This document shows, in pieces, positions 33,951-42,702 of a DNA stretch of 64,000 nt (the stretch's first letter is position 1; every line of letters starts with the position of its first letter). Source of the stretch: Cellvibrio fontiphilus (GTDB lineage: Bacteria; Pseudomonadota; Gammaproteobacteria; Pseudomonadales; Cellvibrionaceae); NCBI RefSeq assembly GCF_035317345.1, contig NZ_JAYKTU010000009.1; one strand, given 5' to 3'. The notes beneath the pieces were generated by a model, which did not search any database, had not been told where the DNA came from, and was given only the letters and a program-made list of their open reading frames with translations. The translations under genes were made by a program, and so were the position numbers.

Positions 33951-36566
33951 ATGGCTCCAACCTCGAATTACTCCAACCAGAAATTGCCTCGTCATTTCTC
34001 TCGCTCCCGCCTTGCGCTTCTTATTGCCGCGCCTTGCGCCGGCATGCTTTTATCATTTGCCTCACCAGTGTTTGCGCAGAGTGAACTTACCGGTACAGCC
34101 CCCAATATCGTTGATAAAGAAACGGCAAAGTCTGACCCCAACGACAAGTTGCGTGAACTGGATTGGGTGCCCATCGAGGAGCTGACGGAAGAGCAGAAAG
34201 CATTGGTTCCTGCTGCTTGTTGTGGCGCCTACATAGCACCGCCCCGCGACGATGCAGAATCGGAACTCGACCCCGAGAAGGCCAGTATTTTGGGGACTGC
34301 AGACTATTCAGAATCGGAAAAGCAGACCAAATTTATCATGCGCGACAATGTGCGCTTGACCCAAGGGCGCCGCTCGTTTTACGCCGATACTTTTATGTTC
34401 GATAAGGTGAGTCGTGAAGCTGAATTAAAGGGCAATATCCAAGTGCGTGAGCCGGGTTTGTTGCTGCGTGCCGATAGTGCTTATGTCGATACCCAGACCG
34501 GCAATGCACGGCTCGATAATGCCAGATTTGTACTCTATGAAACGCGCGTCCAAGGGCGCGCCGAAAACCTGCAAAAGTTTGGCGATCAAATCATTAGTCT
34601 CAATCAGGGAACCTTTACCAGTTGTGAGCCGGGCGACAATACCTGGCTGATTGAAGGCTCGAATATCACCCTGCATAACGATAAGCATTACGGTACAGCA
34701 AAGCATATGCGCCTGAAGGTGAAAGATGTGCCTGTCGCCTATGCGCCTTATTTTCGTTTTCCTATTGGCCCTGATCGTTTGACCGGGTTTTTGTTTCCCT
34801 CTGTCGGGCTTGATACCAGCGAAGGCATTGATGAGTTTTCGGTGCCTTTTTATTGGAACATTGCGCCCAACTATGACGCTACTTTTGTGCCGCGCTATCT
34901 GGCCGATCACGGCTATATGCTTCAGAGTGAATTTCGTCACAAGTCGCTTTACTTTGACACAGTGCTGAGCGGCAGCGGGTTAAACAATGATCGCGGTGGC
35001 TTCAGTGAGCGTTTGCAAAGCCAGATTGAGTCGGGCGAACTGACTGAGGCGGATGCTTATCCCTATCGAGGGCAGGATCGCTGGCAGTTAAATTTGGCTC
35101 AAACCGGCGGGCGCAACCAACCGTGGTCTACCCTGATCGATTACACCGATGTTAGCGATACCGACTATATTCGCGACGTGGACAGAGGGGCGGTAGATAT
35201 CAATCGTCAGGCATTTATACGCCAAACATTTGCCGCCAGTTACCGCAGTGAACATTGGCGGTTGGGGGCTAAGGCGGAGGAGTTTCGCCTGCTTACAGAC
35301 CGGCAGTTGCCCTACCGCGAGTTGCCGCGGTTGAGCGCTGATGGCAACTATCGACTGGATGACTGGGTATTAACTCTGGAAAATGAGTTCACGCATTTCT
35401 CGATAAATCGCTACTTTAGCGACGATCCAGCCAATGCGGCGCGCTTGGGGGACTTGATTGTTGGCGAGCGCCTGCGCACCAATTACGGGGTGGTGTGGGA
35501 TAAACAATATTCTGCTGGCTTTATCCGGCCCGGAGCTGGCGTCAAAACGCTCAGCTATCAACTGGAAGCGGACAACATGCGTGCGCAAGCGGACAGTGAA
35601 CCACAATTTGTTGCGCCTCAGGTCAGTCTGGATTCCGGGTTGTTCTTTGAGCGGGATAAAAGCCTGTTTGCCACCGACTTTACCCAGACATTAGAGCCGC
35701 GCGCCTACTATCTCTATCGCGATTATGAAGGCCAATCATCGCTCTACGGCCTGACGACAGACGCAAGCTATGTCAACTTCGATACATCAGACATAGTCTT
35801 CACCTACAGCCAATTGTTTCGCGACACCCGTTTCTCAGGCGGTGACCGAATTGATGATGCCAATCACCTTACCCTGGGGGTGACCAGTCGCCTGGTGGAG
35901 TCCGACTCCGGAGTTGAGCGCTTGCGTATGAGTATCGGGCAAGTCACTTATTTTGATGACCGTCGTGTAAGTATTCTCAATACCCAGGATGCGTACGCCA
36001 ATACCCGAACCAACTCCGCTATCGCGGGGGAGTTGAGTGCGCAAATTGGTGAACACCTGCGTTTAACCAATGATCTGCTCTACGATCATCAGACGGAAAA
36101 AGTGAACTCCTTCAGCAGCAGTTTGCATTATGTCGATGAGCAATACCGGATTTTGAATGTTGGTTATCGCTACAGCCGCGATCCTGTGTCCCTGAGCCCT
36201 TTGGATATCAATACCGCGACAGGCGCTACGCTGAATCAGCTGGATGTCACCAGCCTCTGGCCACTCAACAATCAATGGGCCGTTATTGCCCGGGCTAATT
36301 ATGATTTTACGTATGACGCGGAACTCGACACCTTTGCCGGGCTCGAATATACCGATTGTTGTTACAGAGTCCGCTTGCTGGCACGTCAGTGGGTAGATTT
36401 TGATTTCAGTGATGATTTTATGGAAAACCTTAATAGCGATGACTATGACCGCGGTGTTTTTATCGAAGTGCAACTGCGTGGTTTTGGCACAATAAGTCAG
36501 CGTATTAGTAACCTGCTCGATGATGCTATGTATGGCTATCGCGAGCGTGAAGCTTCTTTACAATAA
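33951..36566 (+). CDS. lptD: LPS-assembly outer-membrane protein LptD
   Basis: An 871-residue outer-membrane translocon that, with LptE, inserts lipopolysaccharide into the outer leaflet. Signal peptide ending near PVFAQ; periplasmic beta-jellyroll (SIL GTADYSESEK; GNARLDNARFVLYE); then a 26-strand-type barrel. The four cysteines needed for the nonconsecutive disulfides are all visible: a pair in AACCGAYIAPP near residue 88, one in TSCEPGDN (so five in total), and a pair in YTDCCYRVRLL near the C-terminus. It is the first gene of the lptD-surA-pdxA-rsmA-apaGH block. The N-terminal CCGAY segment lies before the jellyroll as in Pseudomonas. Confidence 0.95.
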   Translation: MAPTSNYSNQKLPRHFSRSRLALLIAAPCAGMLLSFASPVFAQSELTGTAPNIVDKETAKSDPNDKLRELDWVPIEELTEEQKALVPAACCGAYIAPPRDDAESELDPEKASILGTADYSESEKQTKFIMRDNVRLTQGRRSFYADTFMFDKVSREAELKGNIQVREPGLLLRADSAYVDTQTGNARLDNARFVLYETRVQGRAENLQKFGDQIISLNQGTFTSCEPGDNTWLIEGSNITLHNDKHYGTAKHMRLKVKDVPVAYAPYFRFPIGPDRLTGFLFPSVGLDTSEGIDEFSVPFYWNIAPNYDATFVPRYLADHGYMLQSEFRHKSLYFDTVLSGSGLNNDRGGFSERLQSQIESGELTEADAYPYRGQDRWQLNLAQTGGRNQPWSTLIDYTDVSDTDYIRDVDRGAVDINRQAFIRQTFAASYRSEHWRLGAKAEEFRLLTDRQLPYRELPRLSADGNYRLDDWVLTLENEFTHFSINRYFSDDPANAARLGDLIVGERLRTNYGVVWDKQYSAGFIRPGAGVKTLSYQLEADNMRAQADSEPQFVAPQVSLDSGLFFERDKSLFATDFTQTLEPRAYYLYRDYEGQSSLYGLTTDASYVNFDTSDIVFTYSQLFRDTRFSGGDRIDDANHLTLGVTSRLVESDSGVERLRMSIGQVTYFDDRRVSILNTQDAYANTRTNSAIAGELSAQIGEHLRLTNDLLYDHQTEKVNSFSSSLHYVDEQYRILNVGYRYSRDPVSLSPLDINTATGATLNQLDVTSLWPLNNQWAVIARANYDFTYDAELDTFAGLEYTDCCYRVRLLARQWVDFDFSDDFMENLNSDDYDRGVFIEVQLRGFGTISQRISNLLDDAMYGYREREASLQ

Positions 36567-36582
36567 AACAGTGATTGAATTT

Positions 36583-37887
36583 ATGAGTAAGCGTCAAAAC
36601 TTTCTGGGCTTGAGCATGGTGTTGGGCGGCCTTTTATTGATGGGCAGTCAGCTTGGCCTGGCACAGACCGGCTCCGTTTCTCTGGATCGAGTGGTGGCAA
36701 TTGTCGATCAGGATGTAGTGCTGGAAAGTGAACTGAATGCGCGTAAAGCGTCGATTATGGAGCGTTTGCGTGGCCAGTATCAGCAGCTGCCCCCCGAGGA
36801 TGTGCTCAATAAGCAAATTCTTGAACAGTTGATTATTGAGCGTATCGAGCTGGCGTTAGCGGAGCGCTACGAAATCACCATAGAAGAGGCTGAAATCGAC
36901 CAGGCTATCGGCCGCATTCTGCAAAAGAACCAGATCAGTCTTGCGCAACTGGAAAGCGACCTGCGAGGTCAGGGTTTAAACCTTGAAGGGCTGCGCAAGC
37001 AGCTGCGCAATGAATTGATCATCAGTAACTTGCAGCAAGGTGTAGTAAACAGTCGCATTAAAGTTACCGATCAGGACATCACCAACTTCCTTTCTTCCAG
37101 CGATGGAAAGTATGCAACTTCGCCCGACTACCGTATCGGTCATATTCTGATTGCCGTATCCAGCAGTGCTGATGCCGATGCGGTTGCTGAGGCGGAAAAG
37201 CAGGCCAATGATATTTATCAGAAACTGCAAGGTGGCAGCGATTTCGCGCAAATGGCGATCAGTTATTCGAATGATCAAGCTGCGCTGCAGGGTGGTGATA
37301 TAGGTTGGCGCAAGCTCGCACAGTTGCCGGAATTGTTTGGCAATCAGATGTTGAGCTTGTCTCCCGGTCAGGTATCCAAACCATTCCGCAGTGGTGCAGG
37401 TTTCCATATCCTTAAAAATATTGAGCAGCGCGGCGGTGGCGAACAATTGGTTGAGCAAACCCACGCGCGCCATATTCTGGTAAAAACCTCTGAAATTATG
37501 GATGACGCCCAGGCGCGTCAGAAATTGCTTGATTTGAAAGCTCGTATTGAAAAAGGCGAAGATTTTGCCAAACTCGCCCGCGATAATTCAGAAGATACCG
37601 GCTCTATGTTAAATGGTGGTGATCTGGGTTGGTCTATGCCGGGAATGTTTGTGGCTGAATTTGAAGAGGCGATGAAAAATACTCCAATCAACGGCATCAG
37701 TCGTCCGTTTAAAAGCCAATTTGGCTGGCACATATTGCAAGTGCTTGAGCGTCGCAAAGAAGACATGAGTGATAAAATGAAACGCAATCAAGCCGCTAAT
37801 GTATTGCGTGCGCGCCGCTTTGATGAGGAGTTCCAACTTTGGCTGACGCAAATTCGCGAAGAGGCTTACGTTGAAATCAAACTCTAG
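36583..37887 (+). CDS. surA: Periplasmic chaperone and peptidyl-prolyl isomerase SurA
   Basis: A 434-residue chaperone that escorts barrel proteins across the periplasm. Signal peptide (MSKRQNFLGLSMVLGGLLLMGSQLGLAQ), a SurA N-terminal helical domain (LDRVVAIVDQDVVLESEL; LRGQGLNLEGLRKQLRNE), then two parvulin domains (YRIGHILIAVSSSADADA; QTHARHILVKTSEIMDDAQAR), each with the DLGW/DIGWR element, and the C-terminal helix. ATG 36583 starts 17 bases after the lptD stop and begins the signal peptide; an earlier in-frame start at 36520 lies within lptD and is rejected. SurA helps LptD fold, so the neighbour order is functional. Confidence 0.95.
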   Translation: MSKRQNFLGLSMVLGGLLLMGSQLGLAQTGSVSLDRVVAIVDQDVVLESELNARKASIMERLRGQYQQLPPEDVLNKQILEQLIIERIELALAERYEITIEEAEIDQAIGRILQKNQISLAQLESDLRGQGLNLEGLRKQLRNELIISNLQQGVVNSRIKVTDQDITNFLSSSDGKYATSPDYRIGHILIAVSSSADADAVAEAEKQANDIYQKLQGGSDFAQMAISYSNDQAALQGGDIGWRKLAQLPELFGNQMLSLSPGQVSKPFRSGAGFHILKNIEQRGGGEQLVEQTHARHILVKTSEIMDDAQARQKLLDLKARIEKGEDFAKLARDNSEDTGSMLNGGDLGWSMPGMFVAEFEEAMKNTPINGISRPFKSQFGWHILQVLERRKEDMSDKMKRNQAANVLRARRFDEEFQLWLTQIREEAYVEIKL

Positions 37888-38038
37888 ATAGCCTGCCGCA
37901 GCTGCGGTACGCCGGTATATCTTGCGGCTGAAAATGGAATTGCCTGGTGCAATTTTGTTTTCAGCCGCTGTGCTTTTTGCGCAAACACATTTTTAATTCC
38001 AATAGATTTTCACATCGATTTTTCAGGTGCACATCAAT

Positions 38039-39034
38039 ATGGCAAGCTGTTTTCGCATCGCCCTCACTCCGGGTGAACCCGCAGGTATCGGCCCTGATCT
38101 GGCGGTTGTATTGGCACAACAACCGCAACAACATGAGATAGTGGCAATTGCAGACCCTGCGCTGCTGCAAAGCAGGGCTGCGCAGCTGGGGTTGCCGCTG
38201 CAGTTGCGACTGGTGAATCTGCAAGACAAGCCGCGCCCCAGCCCTGCGGGTGAGTTGCCGGTACTGCCAATTGCGTTGGCTGCAGATGCCCAGGCTGGTC
38301 ACTTGGATGTGCGCAATGCTCCCTATATTTTGCAGACACTGGATGCGGCCATTGCCGGTTGTATGGCCGGTGAGTTTGCGGCGTTGGTGACTGGCCCGGT
38401 GCAAAAAAGTGTGATTAACGATGCGGGCATTCCGTTTAGTGGGCACACCGAATACCTGGCCGACAAAACGGCAACGAAAAAAGTGGTGATGATGTTGGCC
38501 ACGGAAGGATTGCGTGTTGCGCTGGCAACAACACATCTACCGCTAAAAGATGTTGCCGCTGCAATAACCAGGGATGAACTTACGCAAATCACGGAGATAC
38601 TTCATCGTGATATGCAGCAGCAGTTTGGTATTAAGCAGCCGCGCATATTGGTGTGTGGCTTGAATCCCCACGCCGGTGAAGGCGGGCATTTAGGGCGCGA
38701 AGAAATAGAGGTAATTGAACCTGTGTTGGAGCAGCTGCGGGCAGCGGGCATGAATCTGATAGGCCCGCTACCGGCAGACACCCTGTTCACCCCAAAATAT
38801 TTGGGCAGCGCCGACGCAGTGCTCGCCATGTATCATGATCAGGGGTTGCCGGTGCTCAAATACAAAGGGTTCGGCCAGGCAGTAAATGTGACCTTGGGCT
38901 TGCCGATTATTCGCACCTCGGTTGATCACGGCACGGCATTGGATCTGGCGGCCACCGGTAAGATTGATTCAGGCAGTTTGCACACTGCACTTGCTTATGC
39001 AGTGGCTATGGTGCAAGCAAAACAAGCGCGCTAA
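38039..39034 (+). CDS. pdxA: 4-hydroxythreonine-4-phosphate dehydrogenase
   Basis: A 331-residue NAD-dependent oxidative decarboxylase in pyridoxal 5'-phosphate synthesis. Visible: LTPGEPAGIGPDL at the start, VTGPVQKSVINDAG and FSGHTEYLA (metal-binding His), LNPHAGEGGHLGREE, AMYHDQGLPVLK (second metal His), and LGLPIIRTSVDHGTA. ATG 38039 is preferred to GTG 38027 because AGGTG is well placed before it. It lies 151 bases after surA and 31 before rsmA, the normal order in gammaproteobacteria. Confidence 0.96.
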   Translation: MASCFRIALTPGEPAGIGPDLAVVLAQQPQQHEIVAIADPALLQSRAAQLGLPLQLRLVNLQDKPRPSPAGELPVLPIALAADAQAGHLDVRNAPYILQTLDAAIAGCMAGEFAALVTGPVQKSVINDAGIPFSGHTEYLADKTATKKVVMMLATEGLRVALATTHLPLKDVAAAITRDELTQITEILHRDMQQQFGIKQPRILVCGLNPHAGEGGHLGREEIEVIEPVLEQLRAAGMNLIGPLPADTLFTPKYLGSADAVLAMYHDQGLPVLKYKGFGQAVNVTLGLPIIRTSVDHGTALDLAATGKIDSGSLHTALAYAVAMVQAKQAR

Positions 39035-39065
39035 ATCTTGAAAGTTTTGACGAGTAATTTTTTAT

Positions 39066-39905
39066 ATGAGCAAAAATATTTTGCAAGAATCCCACCACAA
39101 AGCCCGCAAACGGTTTGGTCAAAACTTTTTGATCGATCACGGCATTATTCGTGACATAGTGCGTTCAGTTCATCCACAAAAAAATGATCAGATTGTCGAG
39201 ATTGGCCCAGGCAAAGGTGCTATCACCCAACTGCTTGCCGATAGCTGTGACAATTTGGCAGTGATTGAGCTCGACCGCGATTTAGTGCCCTGGTTAAAAG
39301 TAAAATTTGAGCGTCATCCAAACTTTCAATTATTCCAGGCAGATGCGCTGCAATTTGATTTTAACCAGCTGATTAAAAACGACCAGCCGTTACGTATTGT
39401 GGGTAATTTGCCGTACAACATTTCTACGCCGCTTATTTTTCATTTGCTGACCTATGCTAATAAAGTGCAAGACATGCACTTTATGCTGCAAAAGGAAGTG
39501 GTCAAACGCATGGCGGCGCAACCGGGTGATGGAGCCTATGGTCGCCTGGGCATAATGGTGCAGTATTATTGCGCTGTGGAGGATTTATTTGATGTTCCTC
39601 CCACATCATTTGACCCTGCACCTAAAGTGGATTCAGCGATTGTTCGTCTCACACCTTATGCACAGTTGCCGCATGTGGCAGACAATATAAAAACCTTGGA
39701 AACCCTGGTAAATGTGGCGTTTCAACAGCGCCGCAAAACCTTGCGCAATTCGCTTAAACAATTATTAACTGCTGAGCAGATGGAGTCCTTGCCCGTCGAT
39801 TTGGGGTTGCGCCCGGAAGAGATTAGTTTGGCTGAATATGTAGCGATGAGTAATTTATTAGGTAATCTCGCAGTAAGCTCTGCAATAAATAACAGTGATG
39901 AATAA
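39066..39905 (+). CDS. rsmA: 16S rRNA adenine dimethyltransferase RsmA (KsgA)
   Basis: A 279-residue S-adenosylmethionine-dependent enzyme that dimethylates two adjacent adenines in the 3' hairpin of 16S rRNA. Visible: KRFGQNFLID at residue ~14, motif I VEIGPGKGAITQLL, the catalytic NLPYNIST near residue 117, and LQKEVVKRMAA. The C-terminal QRRKTLRNSLK is typical. Length matches the family. The apaG start overlaps its stop by 8 bases, so the two are translationally coupled. Confidence 0.97.
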   Translation: MSKNILQESHHKARKRFGQNFLIDHGIIRDIVRSVHPQKNDQIVEIGPGKGAITQLLADSCDNLAVIELDRDLVPWLKVKFERHPNFQLFQADALQFDFNQLIKNDQPLRIVGNLPYNISTPLIFHLLTYANKVQDMHFMLQKEVVKRMAAQPGDGAYGRLGIMVQYYCAVEDLFDVPPTSFDPAPKVDSAIVRLTPYAQLPHVADNIKTLETLVNVAFQQRRKTLRNSLKQLLTAEQMESLPVDLGLRPEEISLAEYVAMSNLLGNLAVSSAINNSDE

Positions 39906-40275
39906 GATGTCCGTAATTCAGGTATCGGTAAAAACTACTTATATTGCAGCGCAATCCCAGCCGCTGGTGAACCGCTACGTCTATGCCTACACCATTACCA
40001 TTGCAAACCAGGGTGATGTTCCTGCGCAACTGATCAGCCGTCATTGGTTAATTACCGATGCCAATGAAAAACGGCAAGAAGTGCAGGGTGTAGGTGTTGT
40101 TGGTGAGCAACCGCATATCAATCCGGGTGACAGCTATACCTATACCAGTGGTGTTATTTTGGAAACGGAAACCGGGTTAATGCAAGGTAGTTATCAAATG
40201 CGCACGGAAACCGGTGAAACCTTTGATGCCGAAATTCCCCTGTTTGCGTTAGTCCCTCCCCATGCTATTCATTAA
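39898..40275 (+). CDS. apaG: ApaG protein (Co2+/Mg2+ efflux-associated)
   Basis: A 125-residue single-domain protein with a fibronectin-like fold. Visible: YAYTITIANQGDVPAQLISRHWLITDA, EVQGVGVVGEQPHINPGDSYTYTSG, and GSYQMRTETGETFD. Its biochemical role is not settled, although it is linked to cobalt/magnesium tolerance and always sits beside apaH. ATG 39898 overlaps the rsmA stop; ATG 39907 is also possible. No Shine-Dalgarno is obvious, which fits translational coupling. Confidence 0.94.
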   Translation: MNKMSVIQVSVKTTYIAAQSQPLVNRYVYAYTITIANQGDVPAQLISRHWLITDANEKRQEVQGVGVVGEQPHINPGDSYTYTSGVILETETGLMQGSYQMRTETGETFDAEIPLFALVPPHAIH

Positions 40276-40287
40276 GCGGTAACAATT

Positions 40288-41100
40288 ATGGCGACATACG
40301 CAATTGGTGACATTCAGGGCTGCCTTGAGCCTTTGCAATGCCTGTTAAAAAAAATCGAATTTAATCCGGCTCGGGATAAATTATGGATCGCCGGCGATGT
40401 TATTAATCGCGGCCCAGATTCGCTCGCCACTTTGCGCTTGTTATATAAATTACGCGACTCTATTACCTTGGTGTTGGGCAATCATGATCTGCATTTTATT
40501 GCGGTCTATTACGGCCTGCGTAAGCCGGGTAAAAACGACACGCTGGAGCAATTGTTAATTGCTCCAGATCGTGCAGATTTAGTCTATTGGTTGCGCCAAC
40601 AAAAACTGGTGCATCACGATGCTGAATTAAATTTCACCATGGTACATGCGGGTATTCCACCGCAATGGACATTAGCAGATGCTTTGGCGCGCTCGTGTGA
40701 GGTCGAGGCAGTGTTGCAAAGTGAAGCACCGGAATTATTATTGGAAAATATGTACGGCAATACACCTTCGCGTTGGAATGATAGCCTTGAAGGTGCAGAG
40801 CGTTTGCGTTTGATTACGAATTATTTTACCCGTATGCGTTTTTGTTCAGCAGAAGGTGAATTGGAATTGCAAACCAAAGAAAGTGCAGACGCCGCACCAA
40901 CAGGTTTTGCTCCCTGGTTTTCATTGGCAGGGCGAAAAATGCGCAATGATAAAATTATTTTTGGCCATTGGGCTGCCTTGGAGGGTAAGGCTAATACCAA
41001 AAATATTTTTGCACTGGATACCGGGTGTGTCTGGGGTGGGGAGCTAACTGCACTGCGTCTTGATGATGGTGTATATTTTTCATGCAACTGCCTTGCCTGA
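40288..41100 (+). CDS. apaH: Symmetrical diadenosine tetraphosphatase
   Basis: A 270-residue metallophosphatase hydrolysing Ap4A to two ADP, also removing Np4 caps from RNA. Visible: the PPP-family motifs YAIGDIQGC near residue 4, AGDVINRGPDS near 34, LGNHDLHFI near 60, VHAGIPPQW near 120, and the C-terminal FGHWAALEG with ALDTGCVWGGELTALRL. It is the last gene of the lptD-apaH block; no strong terminator follows, and 196 AT-rich bases separate it from the next gene. Confidence 0.96.
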   Translation: MATYAIGDIQGCLEPLQCLLKKIEFNPARDKLWIAGDVINRGPDSLATLRLLYKLRDSITLVLGNHDLHFIAVYYGLRKPGKNDTLEQLLIAPDRADLVYWLRQQKLVHHDAELNFTMVHAGIPPQWTLADALARSCEVEAVLQSEAPELLLENMYGNTPSRWNDSLEGAERLRLITNYFTRMRFCSAEGELELQTKESADAAPTGFAPWFSLAGRKMRNDKIIFGHWAALEGKANTKNIFALDTGCVWGGELTALRLDDGVYFSCNCLA

Positions 41101-41296
41101 GCTTCATCTGAAAAATCAATTCCTATTTTTTTATTAGTTGAAAGTAAAAAATCAACAATAGCTATTCCTTTCTATAAATACTCCCACCATTTATCAATCG
41201 TAAAAAAATGTACATTCAGTTTTCGTTCAATTTCCTATCGCTAGTATGAAGTCGTGCATCAATGTAGATGCCGCTGTAATTATCAGAGGATAGATT

Positions 41297-42115
41297 ATGA
41301 AAATGAAATTACTCTCCAGTATTGTTGCTGCTGTTGGTTTCGTTGGTGCGCCTTTGGCGTTGGCTGCAAACTATCAGGCAGAAGTCTCGGCGGTATACGA
41401 AGATATTGATTATGCCGACTCAAACGGCGAAGGAAAATTTATTGGTCTCGAAGGGAAGTATTATTTTTCACCGGTGGATACCAATGGGCATCCGTTGGCT
41501 GAAGCTGCATTTATAGAAAAGTCCAGTAATGTTTATGTACAGTTAGGTACCGAAGAATACAAATTGGGTGGTGAAAAAGCCGATCTATACGGGCGAGTAA
41601 TTGGTGCAGATTTCTATATTCCCAATTCAATATTTTTTCTAGGTGCAGGGGTCGCAGAAGTAAAATCCAAAGCGCCGGCTACGCTTGGTCAATCCTATGA
41701 TTGGGAGTCAGCCTGGTTTGTGAAAGCGGGTGTTGCACCAATCGAAGGCCTATTGGTTTGGTCCGAGTTTACAGAGGATATTGATGTCAATGATGAATGG
41801 AATATCAACGGCAAATATGTATTGCCCTTGCGCGGTGAGCAGGCCTTGAATCTTGAGGCAAGTTACGAAAAATCCAAACTGGGGTGGGCTGATGACACAA
41901 TCACTATGTCTGCTGATTATTATATTGATCGTCATCTGAGTCTTGGTGCAGGTTTTGTTAATACATCTTACGATTCATCTGTTGCTGACAATGCTGATAC
42001 TGACTATTTTGTCCGCGCACGCAATTTCTTTACCGATAAAGCCAGCCTTGAGCTGAGTTATGTGGATGGTGAGTTTGAAAACAGTTTATTGGTCGGCGGC
42101 ACAATTCGTTTTTAA
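41297..42115 (+). CDS. Putative outer-membrane beta-barrel protein (YfaZ-like)
   Basis: A 272-residue exported protein. Signal peptide MKMKLLSSIVAAVGFVGAPLALA cut before ANYQAEV. The mature part has alternating hydrophobic/aromatic strands and ends with a barrel-type strand LLVGGTIRF (C-terminal Phe), typical for outer-membrane insertion by the Bam complex. Composition and length resemble the YfaZ/putative porin group. Function unknown; a small channel is possible. AGAGGATAG precedes ATG 41297. It is followed by an intrinsic terminator and has its own upstream region, so it is probably a single-gene unit. Confidence 0.68.
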   Translation: MKMKLLSSIVAAVGFVGAPLALAANYQAEVSAVYEDIDYADSNGEGKFIGLEGKYYFSPVDTNGHPLAEAAFIEKSSNVYVQLGTEEYKLGGEKADLYGRVIGADFYIPNSIFFLGAGVAEVKSKAPATLGQSYDWESAWFVKAGVAPIEGLLVWSEFTEDIDVNDEWNINGKYVLPLRGEQALNLEASYEKSKLGWADDTITMSADYYIDRHLSLGAGFVNTSYDSSVADNADTDYFVRARNFFTDKASLELSYVDGEFENSLLVGGTIRF

Positions 42116-42161
42116 TTAGTGTTTGTGCGTTAGTCTCAATATTTTATGTAGAGCACACCGG

Positions 42162-42190
42162 AAGCCAGCTTATGGATAAGCTGGCTTTTT
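42162..42190 (+). terminator. Intrinsic terminator after the YfaZ-like gene
   Basis: AAGCCAGCTTAT pairs with ATAAGCTGGCTT around GG, followed by TTTTT. It ends the outer-membrane protein gene. Confidence 0.92.
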
Positions 42191-42520
42191 GTTATATAAA
42201 AAATACTTTTTACATGTTTTTTTGTTTTTATTTTATTTCTTGCGTTTTATAGCCTTGGGTTTATAGTTAATTTGCCGGGTGGCTATTTTTTGTCAGTTAT
42301 TTTTAATTTAAAAATGCACCCAAAGGCCGTGGAATTGAGGTGACCGGTAGTTGGTTCTGGTTCGTCCTGTGTTCTGGCTGTGTAGTTAGGGAGGTTGCCG
42401 TTGACATGGCGGCCAAATATACCTCCCCCCGTTTTTGCCAGTTGGCTTTTCTGTTGTCAGGTCGCACCTCTTTGGTTATGAACACCTGATTCCTGTGTTG
42501 GGTTATGGCCCAGCGTCTAT

Positions 42521-42605
42521 TAATTGTTGAACACTAAAAATGGCTCGGGCGTTCAGCCCTTGTTTTTCCGGCTTTCACATGCTGGACGCTCTTGTTCATC
42601 AATTA
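42521..42605 (+). other. Nested inverted repeat in a 587-base gene-free stretch
   Basis: The stretch 42116-42702 holds no convincing gene. Inside it TAATTGTTGAACA (42521-42533) pairs with TGTTCATCAATTA (42593-42605) at 12 of 13 positions, enclosing a second pair, GGGCGTTCAGC with GCTGGACGCTC (9 of 11). The whole can fold as a long two-part stem in the putative leader of the cytochrome oxidase operon, ~100 bases before coxB. It could be a leader element or small RNA. Not recognised as any known family. Confidence 0.5.
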
Positions 42606-42702
42606 TTTCTGGATCTAGTTGGTCTAGTGGATGTCGTTAATTTAAATGTTTCGTGGTTGTTTTAATAAAAAACGCTAACCCTCGTGATAAAGGAGTTGTG
42701 CA

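Noticed and set aside
42303..42485. 60-residue minus-strand frame in the large gap
   Set aside because: Composition is low-quality coding, there is no ribosome binding site or family resemblance, and it overlaps the presumed leader area.
42521..42605. Integron-like attC site
   Set aside because: GTTGAAC on the left arm fits the core-site GTTRRRY, but it is on the wrong side; the opposite arm (GTTCATC) does not give RYYYAAC on either strand. No integrase is nearby.
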